Source: DYRB01 sp963802205 (GTDB taxonomy: Bacteria > Pseudomonadota > Gammaproteobacteria > Chromatiales > Chromatiaceae). From it: a stretch of 64,000 nt of DNA. Numbering within the stretch: position 1 is the stretch's first letter; every line of letters begins with the position of its first letter. Shown here one piece after another: positions 26,768 to 34,820 of this stretch. The position numbers and the translations under genes are program-made. The DNA is taken from assembly GCA_963802205.1 (NCBI GenBank), contig CAWDHW010000008.1:1-64000 (forward strand), read 5' to 3'. Under the pieces are notes generated by a model. The model did not search any database and was not told where the DNA came from. It saw only the letters and a list, made by a program, of their open reading frames with translations.

Positions 26768-28425
26768 ACCGGCGCAGTCTGGTCGCATTCCTCCTCTGTC
26801 TGACAGGCACGGTTGCCGCGGACCCGGTAGCCGAACCCCCGGCGCCCTGGGCCGCCCGGCTGGTCCCCATCCCCGAGTCCGACATCTCCGGGGCCGAGCC
26901 CCTGATGCGGGAGGCCATCCAGGCCGCCCGCGGCCAGGTTGCCGACATGCTCATGGCCACGGATGCCGACCCCAAACGCCTGGCCCGCGCCTACGGGCGC
27001 CTCGGGGCCCTGCTGGTCCTGCGGGAGGTGGAGGCCCCGGCGGACGTCGCCTTCCGCAACGCCCAGGCCCTGGACCCAGACGAGGCCCGCTGGGCCTACT
27101 ACGCCGGATACCTGGCCATGATGAGCGGCAACACCGACCAGGCCCTGACGTACCTGGAGCGGGCCCGCACCCTGAACCCCGACTATCAGCCCCTTTACCT
27201 GCGCCTGGGCAAGGTCCACCTGGACCGCAGCGCCCTGCCGGAGGCGCGGGCCGACCTGGAGCGCGCGGCACAGACCCCAGGGCTTGCGGCGGCCGCCAAC
27301 TACTACCTCGGCCAAATCGCCAACCTGGAGCGCCGCCACCGGGACGCCGTCGCCCATTTGGAGACGGCTCTGGCCGCAGACCCACAGGCCACGGAGGCTC
27401 ATTGGCCGCTGGCCCAGGCCTATCGTGCCCTGGGGCAGAACGACCTGGCCCGAACCCACATGGCCCAGGTCGCCGCGCGTACCCCCAGGGCGGAGGACCC
27501 CCTGCTCGCCGAGCTTCAGGGGGCGGCACGCCAGTCCGTGCCGGCCTTCGAGCGGGCCGTCTACGCCGTCGGCCAACGCGACTACAAGGCGGCGGCGGAC
27601 CAGTTCGCCGCCGGCCTGGCGGTAGACCCCGACAACCGGGCGGCGCGCTTGAGCTACGCCCGGGTCCTGTACCTCGCCAACGACCCGGACGGAGCGCGCC
27701 GGGAACTCGATGCCGCCCTCGCCGGCGAGCCACCCATCCCGCTAGGTCTCTTCCTCAAGGCCATGCTAGCCCAAGGGACCGGCGACCTGGGGGCCGCCGA
27801 GGCCCTGTATCGGCATGTCCTGGAGCTCGATCCCGGCCATCTGGGGGCTGGCTTCTACCTTGCCAATCTGGACCTCTCGGCGGGGCGTTTCGCCGAGGCC
27901 GCAGCCGGTTACCGACGCCTGCTGTCCGCAGCCGAGGCCCCAGCCCCCACCCGTTTCCTGTGGCTCGTCGCGCAATCCCGGGCCGGCGCACCCTGGGCGC
28001 AGATCGCCGCCGAGTTAGAGACCCAGATTTCCGCCACGCCCACGGACCCCCAGCTGCGCTACGCCCAGATCCGACTCCTGGCGGCAGCCCCGGACCCCCT
28101 GCTGCGCGACCCCGCCCACGCCTTGACTCTGGCCACGGTACTGGCCTTCGAGCAGCCCGGCCCCCACGCCCTGCGTGCCCTGGCCCTGGCCCAGGCGGCG
28201 AACGGGGATTGGGATGCCGCGGCAAACACCGTCGCGCAGGTCATTGCACTGGGTGGAGGCTGGTTGCCGGCGGAGCTGCGCCAATTATTGGAGCGCGAGC
28301 TGACCGCGTACCGGGACCAGCGCGCGGAGCCCGAACCCTGGCCCGGCGGCGACCCACTGTTCACCCCCCCGCCCCTGGATGTCGGTGCCCTGATGCGCGA
28401 CTACCCGGCTGCGGTGCCCTATTGA
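26764..28425 (+). CDS. Secreted TPR-repeat protein
   Basis: 553 residues from ATG 26764, which overlaps the preceding stop as ATGA, suggesting translational coupling. A signal peptide (SLVAFLLCLTGTVAA) is followed by about ten TPR units; clear ones are RWAYYAGYLAMMSGNTDQAL, PLYLRLGKVHLDRSALPEAR, AHWPLAQAYRALGQNDLA and AARLSYARVLYLANDPDGAR. The C-terminal 30 residues are Pro-rich. TPR superhelices bind partner proteins; here a scaffold for the cytochrome and CRTAC1-like protein is the natural inference. A strong terminator lies 60-95 bp downstream. Confidence 0.88.
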   Translation: MNRRSLVAFLLCLTGTVAADPVAEPPAPWAARLVPIPESDISGAEPLMREAIQAARGQVADMLMATDADPKRLARAYGRLGALLVLREVEAPADVAFRNAQALDPDEARWAYYAGYLAMMSGNTDQALTYLERARTLNPDYQPLYLRLGKVHLDRSALPEARADLERAAQTPGLAAAANYYLGQIANLERRHRDAVAHLETALAADPQATEAHWPLAQAYRALGQNDLARTHMAQVAARTPRAEDPLLAELQGAARQSVPAFERAVYAVGQRDYKAAADQFAAGLAVDPDNRAARLSYARVLYLANDPDGARRELDAALAGEPPIPLGLFLKAMLAQGTGDLGAAEALYRHVLELDPGHLGAGFYLANLDLSAGRFAEAAAGYRRLLSAAEAPAPTRFLWLVAQSRAGAPWAQIAAELETQISATPTDPQLRYAQIRLLAAAPDPLLRDPAHALTLATVLAFEQPGPHALRALALAQAANGDWDAAANTVAQVIALGGGWLPAELRQLLERELTAYRDQRAEPEPWPGGDPLFTPPPLDVGALMRDYPAAVPY

Positions 28426-28483
28426 TGCGCGGCCCAGATCCACATAGATCGAGCAGAGGCCCGACTGACCGCGCCCGGCAGGC

Positions 28484-28520
28484 AAAAAAAGGGGCCGGCA
28501 AGTGCCGACCCGTTTCTTTT
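28484..28520. terminator. Bidirectional intrinsic terminator
   Basis: The stem GGGGCCGGCA/TGCCGACCC has a two-base AG loop. It is preceded by AAAAAAA and followed by GTTTCTTTT, so it gives a hairpin with a U-tract in both directions. It closes the cytochrome-CRTAC1-TPR unit (forward) and the sulfur-globule gene (reverse). Confidence 0.88.
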
Positions 28521-28522
28521 GA

Positions 28523-28552
28523 GTCCGGCGGGGATATCCATCCTCGCCGGAC
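28523..28552. repeat. Perfect palindrome next to the terminator
   Basis: Arms GTCCGGCGGGGAT and ATCCTCGCCGGAC pair over 13 positions (one G-U) around ATCC. No T-tract follows. It may be a second hairpin protecting the sulfur-globule mRNA 3' end, or a protein-binding site. Confidence 0.6.
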
Positions 28553-28561
28553 GAGCATCGA

Positions 28562-28900
28562 CTATTTGGCAGCGGATGAGGCCGGGGCCCGTGGCGCGGT
28601 CTGGGGCACTGCTGCGGGCGGTGCCCAAGCATAGCCTGGATAGCCGTATCCATAAGCAGCGCCATAGCCAGGATAACCACCCCAGCCATACCCCGGGTAA
28701 CCACCCCAGCCATAGCCCGGGTAACCACCCCAACCGTAGCCAGGGTAACCCCCCCAGCCGTTGCCGTAACCGCCCCAGGGCCCACCGCCCCAAGGACCAC
28801 CGTACCAGGGTCCATCGCCCCAGGACCCCCAGAAGGCATTTGCCGGCAGGCTCGCCGCGGCGGCCAGACCAGCGGCAACAAGGATCGCGATCTTTTTCAT
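28562..28900 (-). CDS. Sulfur globule protein (Gly/Tyr-rich envelope protein)
   Basis: 112 residues with a signal peptide (KKIAILVAAGLAAAASLPANA) and a mature part made almost only of Gly, Tyr, Pro and Trp. The unit WGGYPGYG is repeated four times in a row, followed by AAYGYGYPGYAWAPP and an Ala/Pro tail. This composition, size and export signal match the SgpA/SgpB-type proteins that form the monolayer around periplasmic sulfur globules in Chromatiaceae; which of the Sgp paralogues it is cannot be told. A GGAGG ribosome site precedes the ATG. At DNA level the repeat is a 24-bp tandem array. Related Gly/Tyr-rich coat proteins are an alternative. Confidence 0.85.
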   Translation of the reverse strand: MKKIAILVAAGLAAAASLPANAFWGSWGDGPWYGGPWGGGPWGGYGNGWGGYPGYGWGGYPGYGWGGYPGYGWGGYPGYGAAYGYGYPGYAWAPPAAVPQTAPRAPASSAAK

Positions 28901-29300
28901 GCTGTCCTCCCAATCTGTAGCTCAGGGTCAATGCCGGGCGGGAGACGCCGCCCGAGATAAGGATACTCAAAAAGGGCCGGAAGATCAGTGACTGGACACC
29001 GGCCGACGGGGCCTTCAAGACGGTGCGGGGATGCCTCCGCCCGGTGAAGTCCAGTTCGACCAGCGCGCCCGTTCAAGCCTGACCGCCAGGGGCACGCCGG
29101 AAGACGCCTCCGGATGCGCTGCCAGCGAATCGCGCTCGACCGTTGCGAACCCGATTGGCAAGTCGCCCAAGGACAAATTGGAACGCGGGTAGGGCCGGGT
29201 GCCTGGCCTTGGGTCGGGTGCGGGTTTGGCTTCGCAGTCGGTTCCGGTAACATGGCCCCCCTTCACGGCAACCCCGAACCGATCGGAGGCCCTCAAGGCG
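28901..29300. other. Divergent intergenic region, 400 bp
   Basis: It carries the promoters of the sulfur-globule gene (reverse) and the thioredoxin-fold gene (forward). I see no gene or obvious repeat. A sulfur-globule promoter is expected close to 28.93-28.98 kb, but I could not fix -35/-10 boxes with confidence. Confidence 0.4.
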
Positions 29301-29858
29301 ATGGTGTCCCTCGAAACTCCCGTGTGCGATTTTGGCCAGTCGGCCCCCGACTTCGCCCTCCCCGGCGTTGACGGCCGCGTCTGGACCCGCGACGCCTGCA
29401 AGGGCAGCAACGGCCTCCTGGTGATGTTCATCTGCAACCACTGCCCCTATGTCAAGGCGATCCGCGATCGCCTCGTGCGCGATACCCGCGACCTGATGGC
29501 GCTCGGCGTCGGCTGCGTGGCGATCATGTCCAATGACCCCACCGACTACCCCGAGGACTCCTTTGAGAACATGCAGCAGGTGGCCGCGCAGTTCGGTTTC
29601 CCATTCCCCTATTTGCAGGACGAGACCCAGGCTGTCGCCAAGGCCTTCGGGGCCCTGTGTACCCCCGACTTCTTCGGTTACAACGCGCACTTGCAGCTCC
29701 AGTACCGCGGGCGTCTGGATGCCAGCCGCAAGGAGGCGGCCCCGGCTGAGGCCCGCCGCGACCTGTTCGAGGCGATGAAGGCGGTCGCCACCACCGGCCG
29801 TGGCCCACGCGAGCAGATTCCCAGCATGGGCTGCTCCATCAAGTGGCGTGAGGATTGA
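29301..29858 (+). CDS. Thioredoxin-fold (AhpC/TSA-like redoxin) protein
   Basis: 185 residues from ATG 29301. The fold is seen in FGQSAPDFALPGVDGRVW, MFICNHCPYVKAIRD (CNHC in the active-site position), MSNDPTDYPEDSFENM, FPYLQDETQAVAKAFGALCTP and MGCSIKWRED at the C-terminus. This is a well-spread bacterial family of probable peroxiredoxin or thiol-disulfide function, without a signal peptide and so cytoplasmic. An upstream start at 29199 would add residues with no family match. It stands alone before the carbon cluster. Confidence 0.88.
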   Translation: MVSLETPVCDFGQSAPDFALPGVDGRVWTRDACKGSNGLLVMFICNHCPYVKAIRDRLVRDTRDLMALGVGCVAIMSNDPTDYPEDSFENMQQVAAQFGFPFPYLQDETQAVAKAFGALCTPDFFGYNAHLQLQYRGRLDASRKEAAPAEARRDLFEAMKAVATTGRGPREQIPSMGCSIKWRED

Positions 29859-30225
29859 CCCGCTTGTAGGGCTGGGGGTCGCCCTGGCCCCGGTCGGTGC
29901 CCCCTACACAAGCAATACTGAATATTAAGAAACGATAAAACATTTTTGGGGCGCATAAGTCGATCTGCGTTGTCGCCGCCCCGTGTTTAGGCCAGAATGC
30001 GCCGCCTTTGTGTGCCCAGGTCTTGGTTCCTGCGGCCCCGGTGCCAGCCGGGCCGGCGATATCCAGGTCAGCACCCAGCCCGTACCCGGTCAGCAGGTAC
30101 TTCCAGAGCCGGTCTTTCCACACCCACACCCACGCCCGCTTCCGATTCGAGCTCCGCCGAGGGTATCCGCGCCCGGTCAGGCCCGACGGTTAGCTTTGAC
30201 AAACAATTACATGAGGAGGGGCTTC
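29859..30225 (+). promoter_or_regulatory. Leader and probable promoter region of the carbon cluster
   Basis: 367 bp without a gene. A sharply AT-rich tract at 29911-29947 (AATACTGAATATTAAGAAAC, then ATAAAACATTTTT) stands out from the GC-rich surroundings and contains TTA-N8-TAA, which also satisfies the T-N11-A spacing of LysR-type sites. A CbbR-type site is possible but weak. The long leader ends in a GGAGG ribosome site before transketolase. Confidence 0.4.
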
Positions 30226-32232
30226 ATGTCCTCACGCAGAGAACTCGCCAACGCCGTCCGCGCGCTCAGCATGGATGCGGTGCAAAAGGCCAACTCCGGC
30301 CACCCGGGCGCCCCCATGGGCATGGCGGACATCGCCGAGGTGCTGTGGAACGACTTCATGAAGCACAACCCGGCCAACCCCAAGTGGGCGGACCGCGATC
30401 GTTTCGTGCTCTCCAACGGGCACGGCTCCATGCTGATCTACTCCCTGCTGCACCTGACCGGTTACGGCCTGAGCATCGAGGACTTGAAGCAGTTCCGGCA
30501 ACTCCACTCCAAGACCCCGGGCCACCCCGAGTACGGCTATGCCCCGGGCGTGGAGACCACCACCGGCCCCCTGGGCCAGGGCATCACCAACGCCGTGGGC
30601 ATGGCCCTGTCGGAGAAGATCCTGGCCGGGCAGTTCAACAAGCCAGGACATGAGATCGTCGATCACTACACCTATGTCTTCCTGGGTGACGGCTGCCTCA
30701 TGGAAGGCATCTCCCACGAGGCCTGCTCGCTGGCCGGGGCCCTGGGCCTGGGCAAGCTGATCGCCGTCTACGACGACAACAACATCTCCATCGACGGTGA
30801 GGTCCGTGGCCACGGCAACACCCCGGGCTGGTTCCTGGACGACACCCCCAAGCGCTTCGATGCCTACGGTTGGCATGTCATCCCCAAGGTCGATGGCCAC
30901 AATGCCGAGGCCGTCAAGGCCGCCCTTGAGGAGGCGCGTGCCGTCAGCGACAAGCCCTCGCTGATTTGCTGCCAGACCATCATCGGCTTCGGCTCGCCGA
31001 ATAAGCAGGGCAAGGAGGAGTGCCACGGCGCCGCCCTGGGTAACGATGAGATCGCCCTGACCCGCGAGGCCCTGGGCTGGACCCACGCGCCCTTCGAGAT
31101 CCCCGCCGACATCTACGCCGGCTGGTCCGCCAAGGATACCGGCGCCAAGGCCGAGGCGCAGTGGGACGCCCGCTTCAAAGCCTATGCCGCCGCCTATCCC
31201 CAGGAGGCCGCCGAGTTCAAACGCCGCATGGCCGGTGAACTCCCCGCCGACTGGGCCGAGAAGGCGTCCGCCTACGTCGCCTCCGTGGTGGAGAAGGGCG
31301 AGACCATTGCCTCGCGCAAGGCATCCCAGAATGCGCTGAACGGCTTCGGGCCCCTGCTGCCCGAGTTCCTTGGCGGCTCCGCCGACCTGGCCGGGTCCAA
31401 CCTGACCATCTGGAAGGGGTGCAAGGGCGTCGGCAAGAAGGATGCCTCCGGCAACTACCTCTACTACGGCGTGCGCGAGTTCGGCATGTCCGCCATCATG
31501 AACGGCATCGCCCTGCACGGGGGCTTCGTCCCCTATGGCGCGACCTTCCTGATGTTCTCCGAGTACGCCCGCAATGCCCTGCGCATGGCGGCCCTGATGC
31601 GGATCCCATCGATCTTCGTCTACACGCATGACTCCGTGGGCCTTGGTGAGGACGGCCCGACCCACCAGCCCGTCGAGCAGATTCCGACCCTGCGCATGAT
31701 CCCGAACATGGACGTCTGGCGCCCCTGCGACGCGGTGGAGTCCGCCGTGTCCTGGAAGTTCGCCATCGAGCGCAAGAACGGTCCCTCTTGCCTGATCTTC
31801 TCCCGCCAGAACCTGGCCCACATGACGCGGAGCGAGGCCCAGATCGCGGACATCACCCGCGGCGCCTATGTGCTGCGCGACTGCGACGGGACCCCGGATG
31901 CGATCATCATCGCCACCGGCTCCGAGGTGGAACTGGCGGTGAAAGCGGCCGAAGCCCTGTCCGGCAAGGCCATCCGCGTCGTCTCCATGCCCTCCACCAA
32001 CGTCTTCGACGCCCAGGATGCCGCCTACAAGGAATCCGTCCTGCCCAAGGCCGTGACCGCCCGGGTCGCCGTGGAGGCCGCGGTCACCGACGGCTGGTGG
32101 AAGTATGTCGGGAGCAACGGCGCCGTGGTCGGCATCGACCGCTTCGGCGAGTCGGCCCCGGCCGGTGCCCTGTTCAAGGAGTTTGGCTTCACCGTCGATA
32201 ACGTCGTCGCCGCCGTCAAGGGCGTGCTCTAA
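30226..32232 (+). CDS. tkt: Transketolase
   Basis: 668 residues from ATG 30226, preceded by GAGGAGGGG. ThDP-dependent transfer of two-carbon units in the Calvin cycle and pentose-phosphate pathway. Seen: SGHPGAPMGMADIAEVLW, FVLSNGHGSMLIYSLLHL, GPLGQGITNAVGMALSEK, FLGDGCLMEGISHEA (start of the GDG...N ThDP motif, with DDNNISIDG closing it), GGSADLAGSN, VREFGMSAIMNG and HDSVGLGEDGPTHQPVEQ. Length is normal. It is first in a same-strand series with gap, pgk, pyk and the aldolase, and gap starts 79 bp downstream. Confidence 0.97.
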   Translation: MSSRRELANAVRALSMDAVQKANSGHPGAPMGMADIAEVLWNDFMKHNPANPKWADRDRFVLSNGHGSMLIYSLLHLTGYGLSIEDLKQFRQLHSKTPGHPEYGYAPGVETTTGPLGQGITNAVGMALSEKILAGQFNKPGHEIVDHYTYVFLGDGCLMEGISHEACSLAGALGLGKLIAVYDDNNISIDGEVRGHGNTPGWFLDDTPKRFDAYGWHVIPKVDGHNAEAVKAALEEARAVSDKPSLICCQTIIGFGSPNKQGKEECHGAALGNDEIALTREALGWTHAPFEIPADIYAGWSAKDTGAKAEAQWDARFKAYAAAYPQEAAEFKRRMAGELPADWAEKASAYVASVVEKGETIASRKASQNALNGFGPLLPEFLGGSADLAGSNLTIWKGCKGVGKKDASGNYLYYGVREFGMSAIMNGIALHGGFVPYGATFLMFSEYARNALRMAALMRIPSIFVYTHDSVGLGEDGPTHQPVEQIPTLRMIPNMDVWRPCDAVESAVSWKFAIERKNGPSCLIFSRQNLAHMTRSEAQIADITRGAYVLRDCDGTPDAIIIATGSEVELAVKAAEALSGKAIRVVSMPSTNVFDAQDAAYKESVLPKAVTARVAVEAAVTDGWWKYVGSNGAVVGIDRFGESAPAGALFKEFGFTVDNVVAAVKGVL

Positions 32233-32311
32233 AGACCCTCATCGGGGGAGGCCCTGCCTCCCCCCCACGCCCCTCGGGGCGGATTTTTCTCACCACAATC
32301 AGGAGTCACCC

Positions 32312-33310
32312 ATGCTCAAAGTCGGCATTAACGGTTTCGGTCGTATCGGTCGCATGGCCTTCCGCGCGATTACCAAGGACTTCCCGAACATCCAGGTCGT
32401 CGGTATCAACGACCTGCTGGACCCCGCGTACTTGGCCTACATGCTCAAGTACGACTCGGTCCACGGTAATTTCCCAGGGGACATCGCCGTCGATGGCAAC
32501 ACCATGATCGTCAACGGCAATAAGATCCGTCTGACCGCCGAGCGCGATCCCGCCGCCCTGAAGTGGAACGAGGTCGGTGCCGATCTGGTCATCGAGTGCA
32601 CCGGCTTCTTCCTCACCGAGGAGACCTGTCAGAAGCACATCGAGGCCGGTGCCAAGAAGGTGGTGCAGTCCGCCCCGTCCAAGGACAAGACCCCGATGTT
32701 CGTCTACGGCGTCAACCACAAGACCTACGCCGGTCAGGCCATCATCTCCGCCGCCTCCTGCACCACCAACTGCCTGGCCCCGGTCGCCAAGGTCCTGCAC
32801 GACAACTGGGGCATCAAGCGCGGCCTGATGACCACGGTGCACGCCGCCACCGCCACCCAGAAGACCGTTGATGGCCCCTCCAGCAAGGACTGGCGCGGCG
32901 GTCGCGGCATCCTGGAGAACATCATCCCGTCCTCCACCGGTGCGGCAAAGGCCGTCGGCGTGGTTCTGCCCGAGCTGAACGGCAAGCTCACCGGCATGGC
33001 CTTCCGCGTCCCGACCTCCGACGTCTCCGTGGTGGACCTCACCGTCGAGCTGAACAAGGAAGCCTCCTACAAGGACATCTGCGCTGCCATGAAGGCCGCT
33101 TCGCAGTCCGGCGATATGGTCGGCGTGCTCGGCTACACCGACGAGAAGGTCGTCTCCACCGACTTCCGCGGTCGCGGCACCCCGTCGATCTTCGATGCCG
33201 AGGCAGGCATCGCCCTGGACTCGACCTTCGTCAAGGTCGTCTCCTGGTACGACAACGAGTACGGGTACACCTGCAACATGCTCCGCATGGTCGAGTACGT
33301 CGCGAAGTAG
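32312..33310 (+). CDS. gap: Type I glyceraldehyde-3-phosphate dehydrogenase
   Basis: 332 residues. GINGFGRIGRMAFRA is the NAD(P)-binding start; SAASCTTNCLAPVAK holds the catalytic Cys near residue 150; HAATATQKTVDGPS and RVPTSDVSVVDLTVEL are further family blocks; SWYDNEYGYTCNMLRM is the C-terminal catalytic-domain motif. INDLLD near residue 32 places Asp-Leu-Leu after the second strand, which fits NAD preference, but dual cofactor use cannot be excluded. AGGAG ribosome site. In this cluster it can work in both glycolytic and Calvin-cycle directions. Confidence 0.97.
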   Translation: MLKVGINGFGRIGRMAFRAITKDFPNIQVVGINDLLDPAYLAYMLKYDSVHGNFPGDIAVDGNTMIVNGNKIRLTAERDPAALKWNEVGADLVIECTGFFLTEETCQKHIEAGAKKVVQSAPSKDKTPMFVYGVNHKTYAGQAIISAASCTTNCLAPVAKVLHDNWGIKRGLMTTVHAATATQKTVDGPSSKDWRGGRGILENIIPSSTGAAKAVGVVLPELNGKLTGMAFRVPTSDVSVVDLTVELNKEASYKDICAAMKAASQSGDMVGVLGYTDEKVVSTDFRGRGTPSIFDAEAGIALDSTFVKVVSWYDNEYGYTCNMLRMVEYVAK

Positions 33311-33312
33311 AT

Positions 33313-33384
33313 GTAGGGTGGGTTAGGCGCGCTGGCACAAGGCTCGGGGTCCGCTCCGAGCCCTGCGCGCGCCGTAACCCACCG
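33313..33384. repeat. Inverted intergenic repeat, GGTGGGTTAGGCGC type
   Basis: Left arm GGTGGGTTAGGCGC (33317-33330) and right arm GCGCCGTAACCCACC (33369-33383) are nearly complementary and can fold into a long hairpin with a GC-rich centre. The element fills part of the 196-bp gap-pgk spacer. Similar GTAGGGTGGGTTA-like elements are familiar from many proteobacterial intergenic regions. Confidence 0.65.
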
Positions 33385-33506
33385 ACCAGGACGCGGTCCA
33401 AGGATTGGCCGCGCCCAAGGCCCCGGCGGTCTCGCCGAGTCCTCCGGAAAGCCCCAGGGCTTTCCCGATGACTCCAGTTCACCAACCACGAGAGAGGGTT
33501 GCACCC

Positions 33507-34688
33507 ATGTCCTTCATCAAGCTCACCGACCTCGACCTCAAGGGCAAGCGGGTCCTGATCCGCTCCGACCTCAATGTCCCGGTCAAGAACGGACGTGTCA
33601 CCTCCGACGCCCGCATCACCGCCTCCATGCCGACCTTCGAGCACTGCATCAAGGCCGGTGCCAAGGTGATGGTCATGTCCCACCTGGGCCGTCCGGAGGA
33701 GGGCATCTTCTCCGAAGAGAATTCCCTGGCCCCGGTCGCCGAGACCCTGGCTGCCAAGCTGGGCAAGCCGGTCCGCGTCGTCCGCGACTACCTGGATCAG
33801 GCACCGGACATCGCCGAGGGCGAGCTGGTGCTGCTGGAGAATGTCCGCTTCAATAAGGGCGAGAAGAAGGACAACGAGGATCTCTCCAAAAAGTATGCCG
33901 CCCTGTGCGATGTCTTCGTCATGGACGCCTTCGGTACCGCCCACCGCGCCCAGGCATCCACCCACGGCGCCGGCAAGTTCGCCCCCACCGCCTGCGCCGG
34001 CCTGCTCTTGGCCGCGGAGTTGGACGCCCTTCAGAAGGCCCTGGCCAATCCGGCCCGCCCCATGGTCGCCATCGTCGGCGGCTCCAAGGTCTCTACCAAG
34101 CTCACCGTGCTCGAGGCCCTCTCCGAGAAGGTCGATCAGCTCGTGGTGGGCGGCGGTATCGCCAACACCTTCCTCGCCGCCGCTGGGCACAACGTCGGCA
34201 AGTCCCTGTGCGAGCACGACCTGATCCCCACGGCCCAGGCCCTGATGAAAAAGATGACGGCCCGCGGCGCGACCATCCCGATTGCAGTGGACGTGGTCTG
34301 CGGCAAGAACTTCGCCGAGAACGAGCCCGCGGTCCTGAAGGGCGCGGACGCCGTGGCCGATGATGACATGATCTTCGACATAGGCCCGAAGTCCGCCCAG
34401 GAACTGGCCGACATCATTGCCAAGGCCGGGACCATCGTCTGGAACGGCCCCGTGGGCGTCTTCGAGTTCGACCAGTTCGGTGGGGGCACCAAGACCGTCT
34501 CCATGGCCATCGCCAAGGCCGCCGGCTTCTCCCTGGCCGGCGGGGGCGACACCATCGCGGCCATCCAGAAGTACGACATCTACGACAAGGTCTCCTATAT
34601 CTCCACCGCCGGTGGGGCCTTCCTGGAGTACCTGGAGGGCAAGGTCCTGCCCGCCGTGGCCATGCTCGAGGCACGTGCCAAGGACTAA
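33507..34688 (+). CDS. pgk: Phosphoglycerate kinase
   Basis: 393 residues. Interconverts 1,3-bisphosphoglycerate and 3-phosphoglycerate with ADP/ATP. Motifs: KRVLIRSDLNVPVKNGRV, VMSHLGRPEEG, LLENVRFNKGEKKD, VMDAFGTAHRAQASTHG, AIVGGSKVSTKL, LVVGGGIANTFL, WNGPVGVFEFDQF and AGGGDTIAAI. Length is normal. A GAGAGGG ribosome site precedes ATG 33507. The 196-bp spacer from gap carries an inverted repeat, so pgk may be partly uncoupled from gap. Confidence 0.97.
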   Translation: MSFIKLTDLDLKGKRVLIRSDLNVPVKNGRVTSDARITASMPTFEHCIKAGAKVMVMSHLGRPEEGIFSEENSLAPVAETLAAKLGKPVRVVRDYLDQAPDIAEGELVLLENVRFNKGEKKDNEDLSKKYAALCDVFVMDAFGTAHRAQASTHGAGKFAPTACAGLLLAAELDALQKALANPARPMVAIVGGSKVSTKLTVLEALSEKVDQLVVGGGIANTFLAAAGHNVGKSLCEHDLIPTAQALMKKMTARGATIPIAVDVVCGKNFAENEPAVLKGADAVADDDMIFDIGPKSAQELADIIAKAGTIVWNGPVGVFEFDQFGGGTKTVSMAIAKAAGFSLAGGGDTIAAIQKYDIYDKVSYISTAGGAFLEYLEGKVLPAVAMLEARAKD

Positions 34689-34690
34689 GG

Positions 34691-34817
34691 GAAAGTGACG
34701 AGTGGCGAGTGGCCAGTGGCAAGGGCCGAGCGGGAGTCGCTCCCGGCGCCTCGGTCACCGCGCCACTCGCACCGGGGTCATTCTTTCTAGCCACTAACCA
34801 CACGCCACTCGCCACTC
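34691..34817. repeat. Dispersed intergenic element, GTGACGAGTGG type, copy 2
   Basis: Left arm GTGACGAGTGGCGAGTGG (34695-34712) and right arm CACGCCACTCGCCACTC (34801-34817) are inverted copies, able to form a long hairpin. TTCTTTCT (34781-34788) is shared with copy 1 at 7418-7528. The element fills the pgk-pyk spacer, and its right arm runs to 3 bases from the pyk start codon, where a ribosome site would be expected. Confidence 0.7.
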
Positions 34818-34820
34818 AAA

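Noticed and set aside
24887..26788. 633-codon reverse frame over the CRTAC1-like gene
   Set aside because: It is antisense to repeated GAC/GGC-rich calcium loops and is valine/glycine-rich without domains.
26688..28634. 648-codon forward frame overlapping the secreted TPR gene
   Set aside because: It is Pro/Arg/Gly-rich and in an alternative frame. The 26764 frame has a signal peptide, TPRs and an ATGA junction.
28670..28770. Repeats near 28.7 kb as a CRISPR array
   Set aside because: The 24-bp units have no spacers and code for WGGYPGYG in frame.
30196..30210. TTGACA at 30197 as the -35 box of the transketolase promoter
   Set aside because: It lies only about 30 bases before the start codon, with the ribosome site where the -10 box would have to be.
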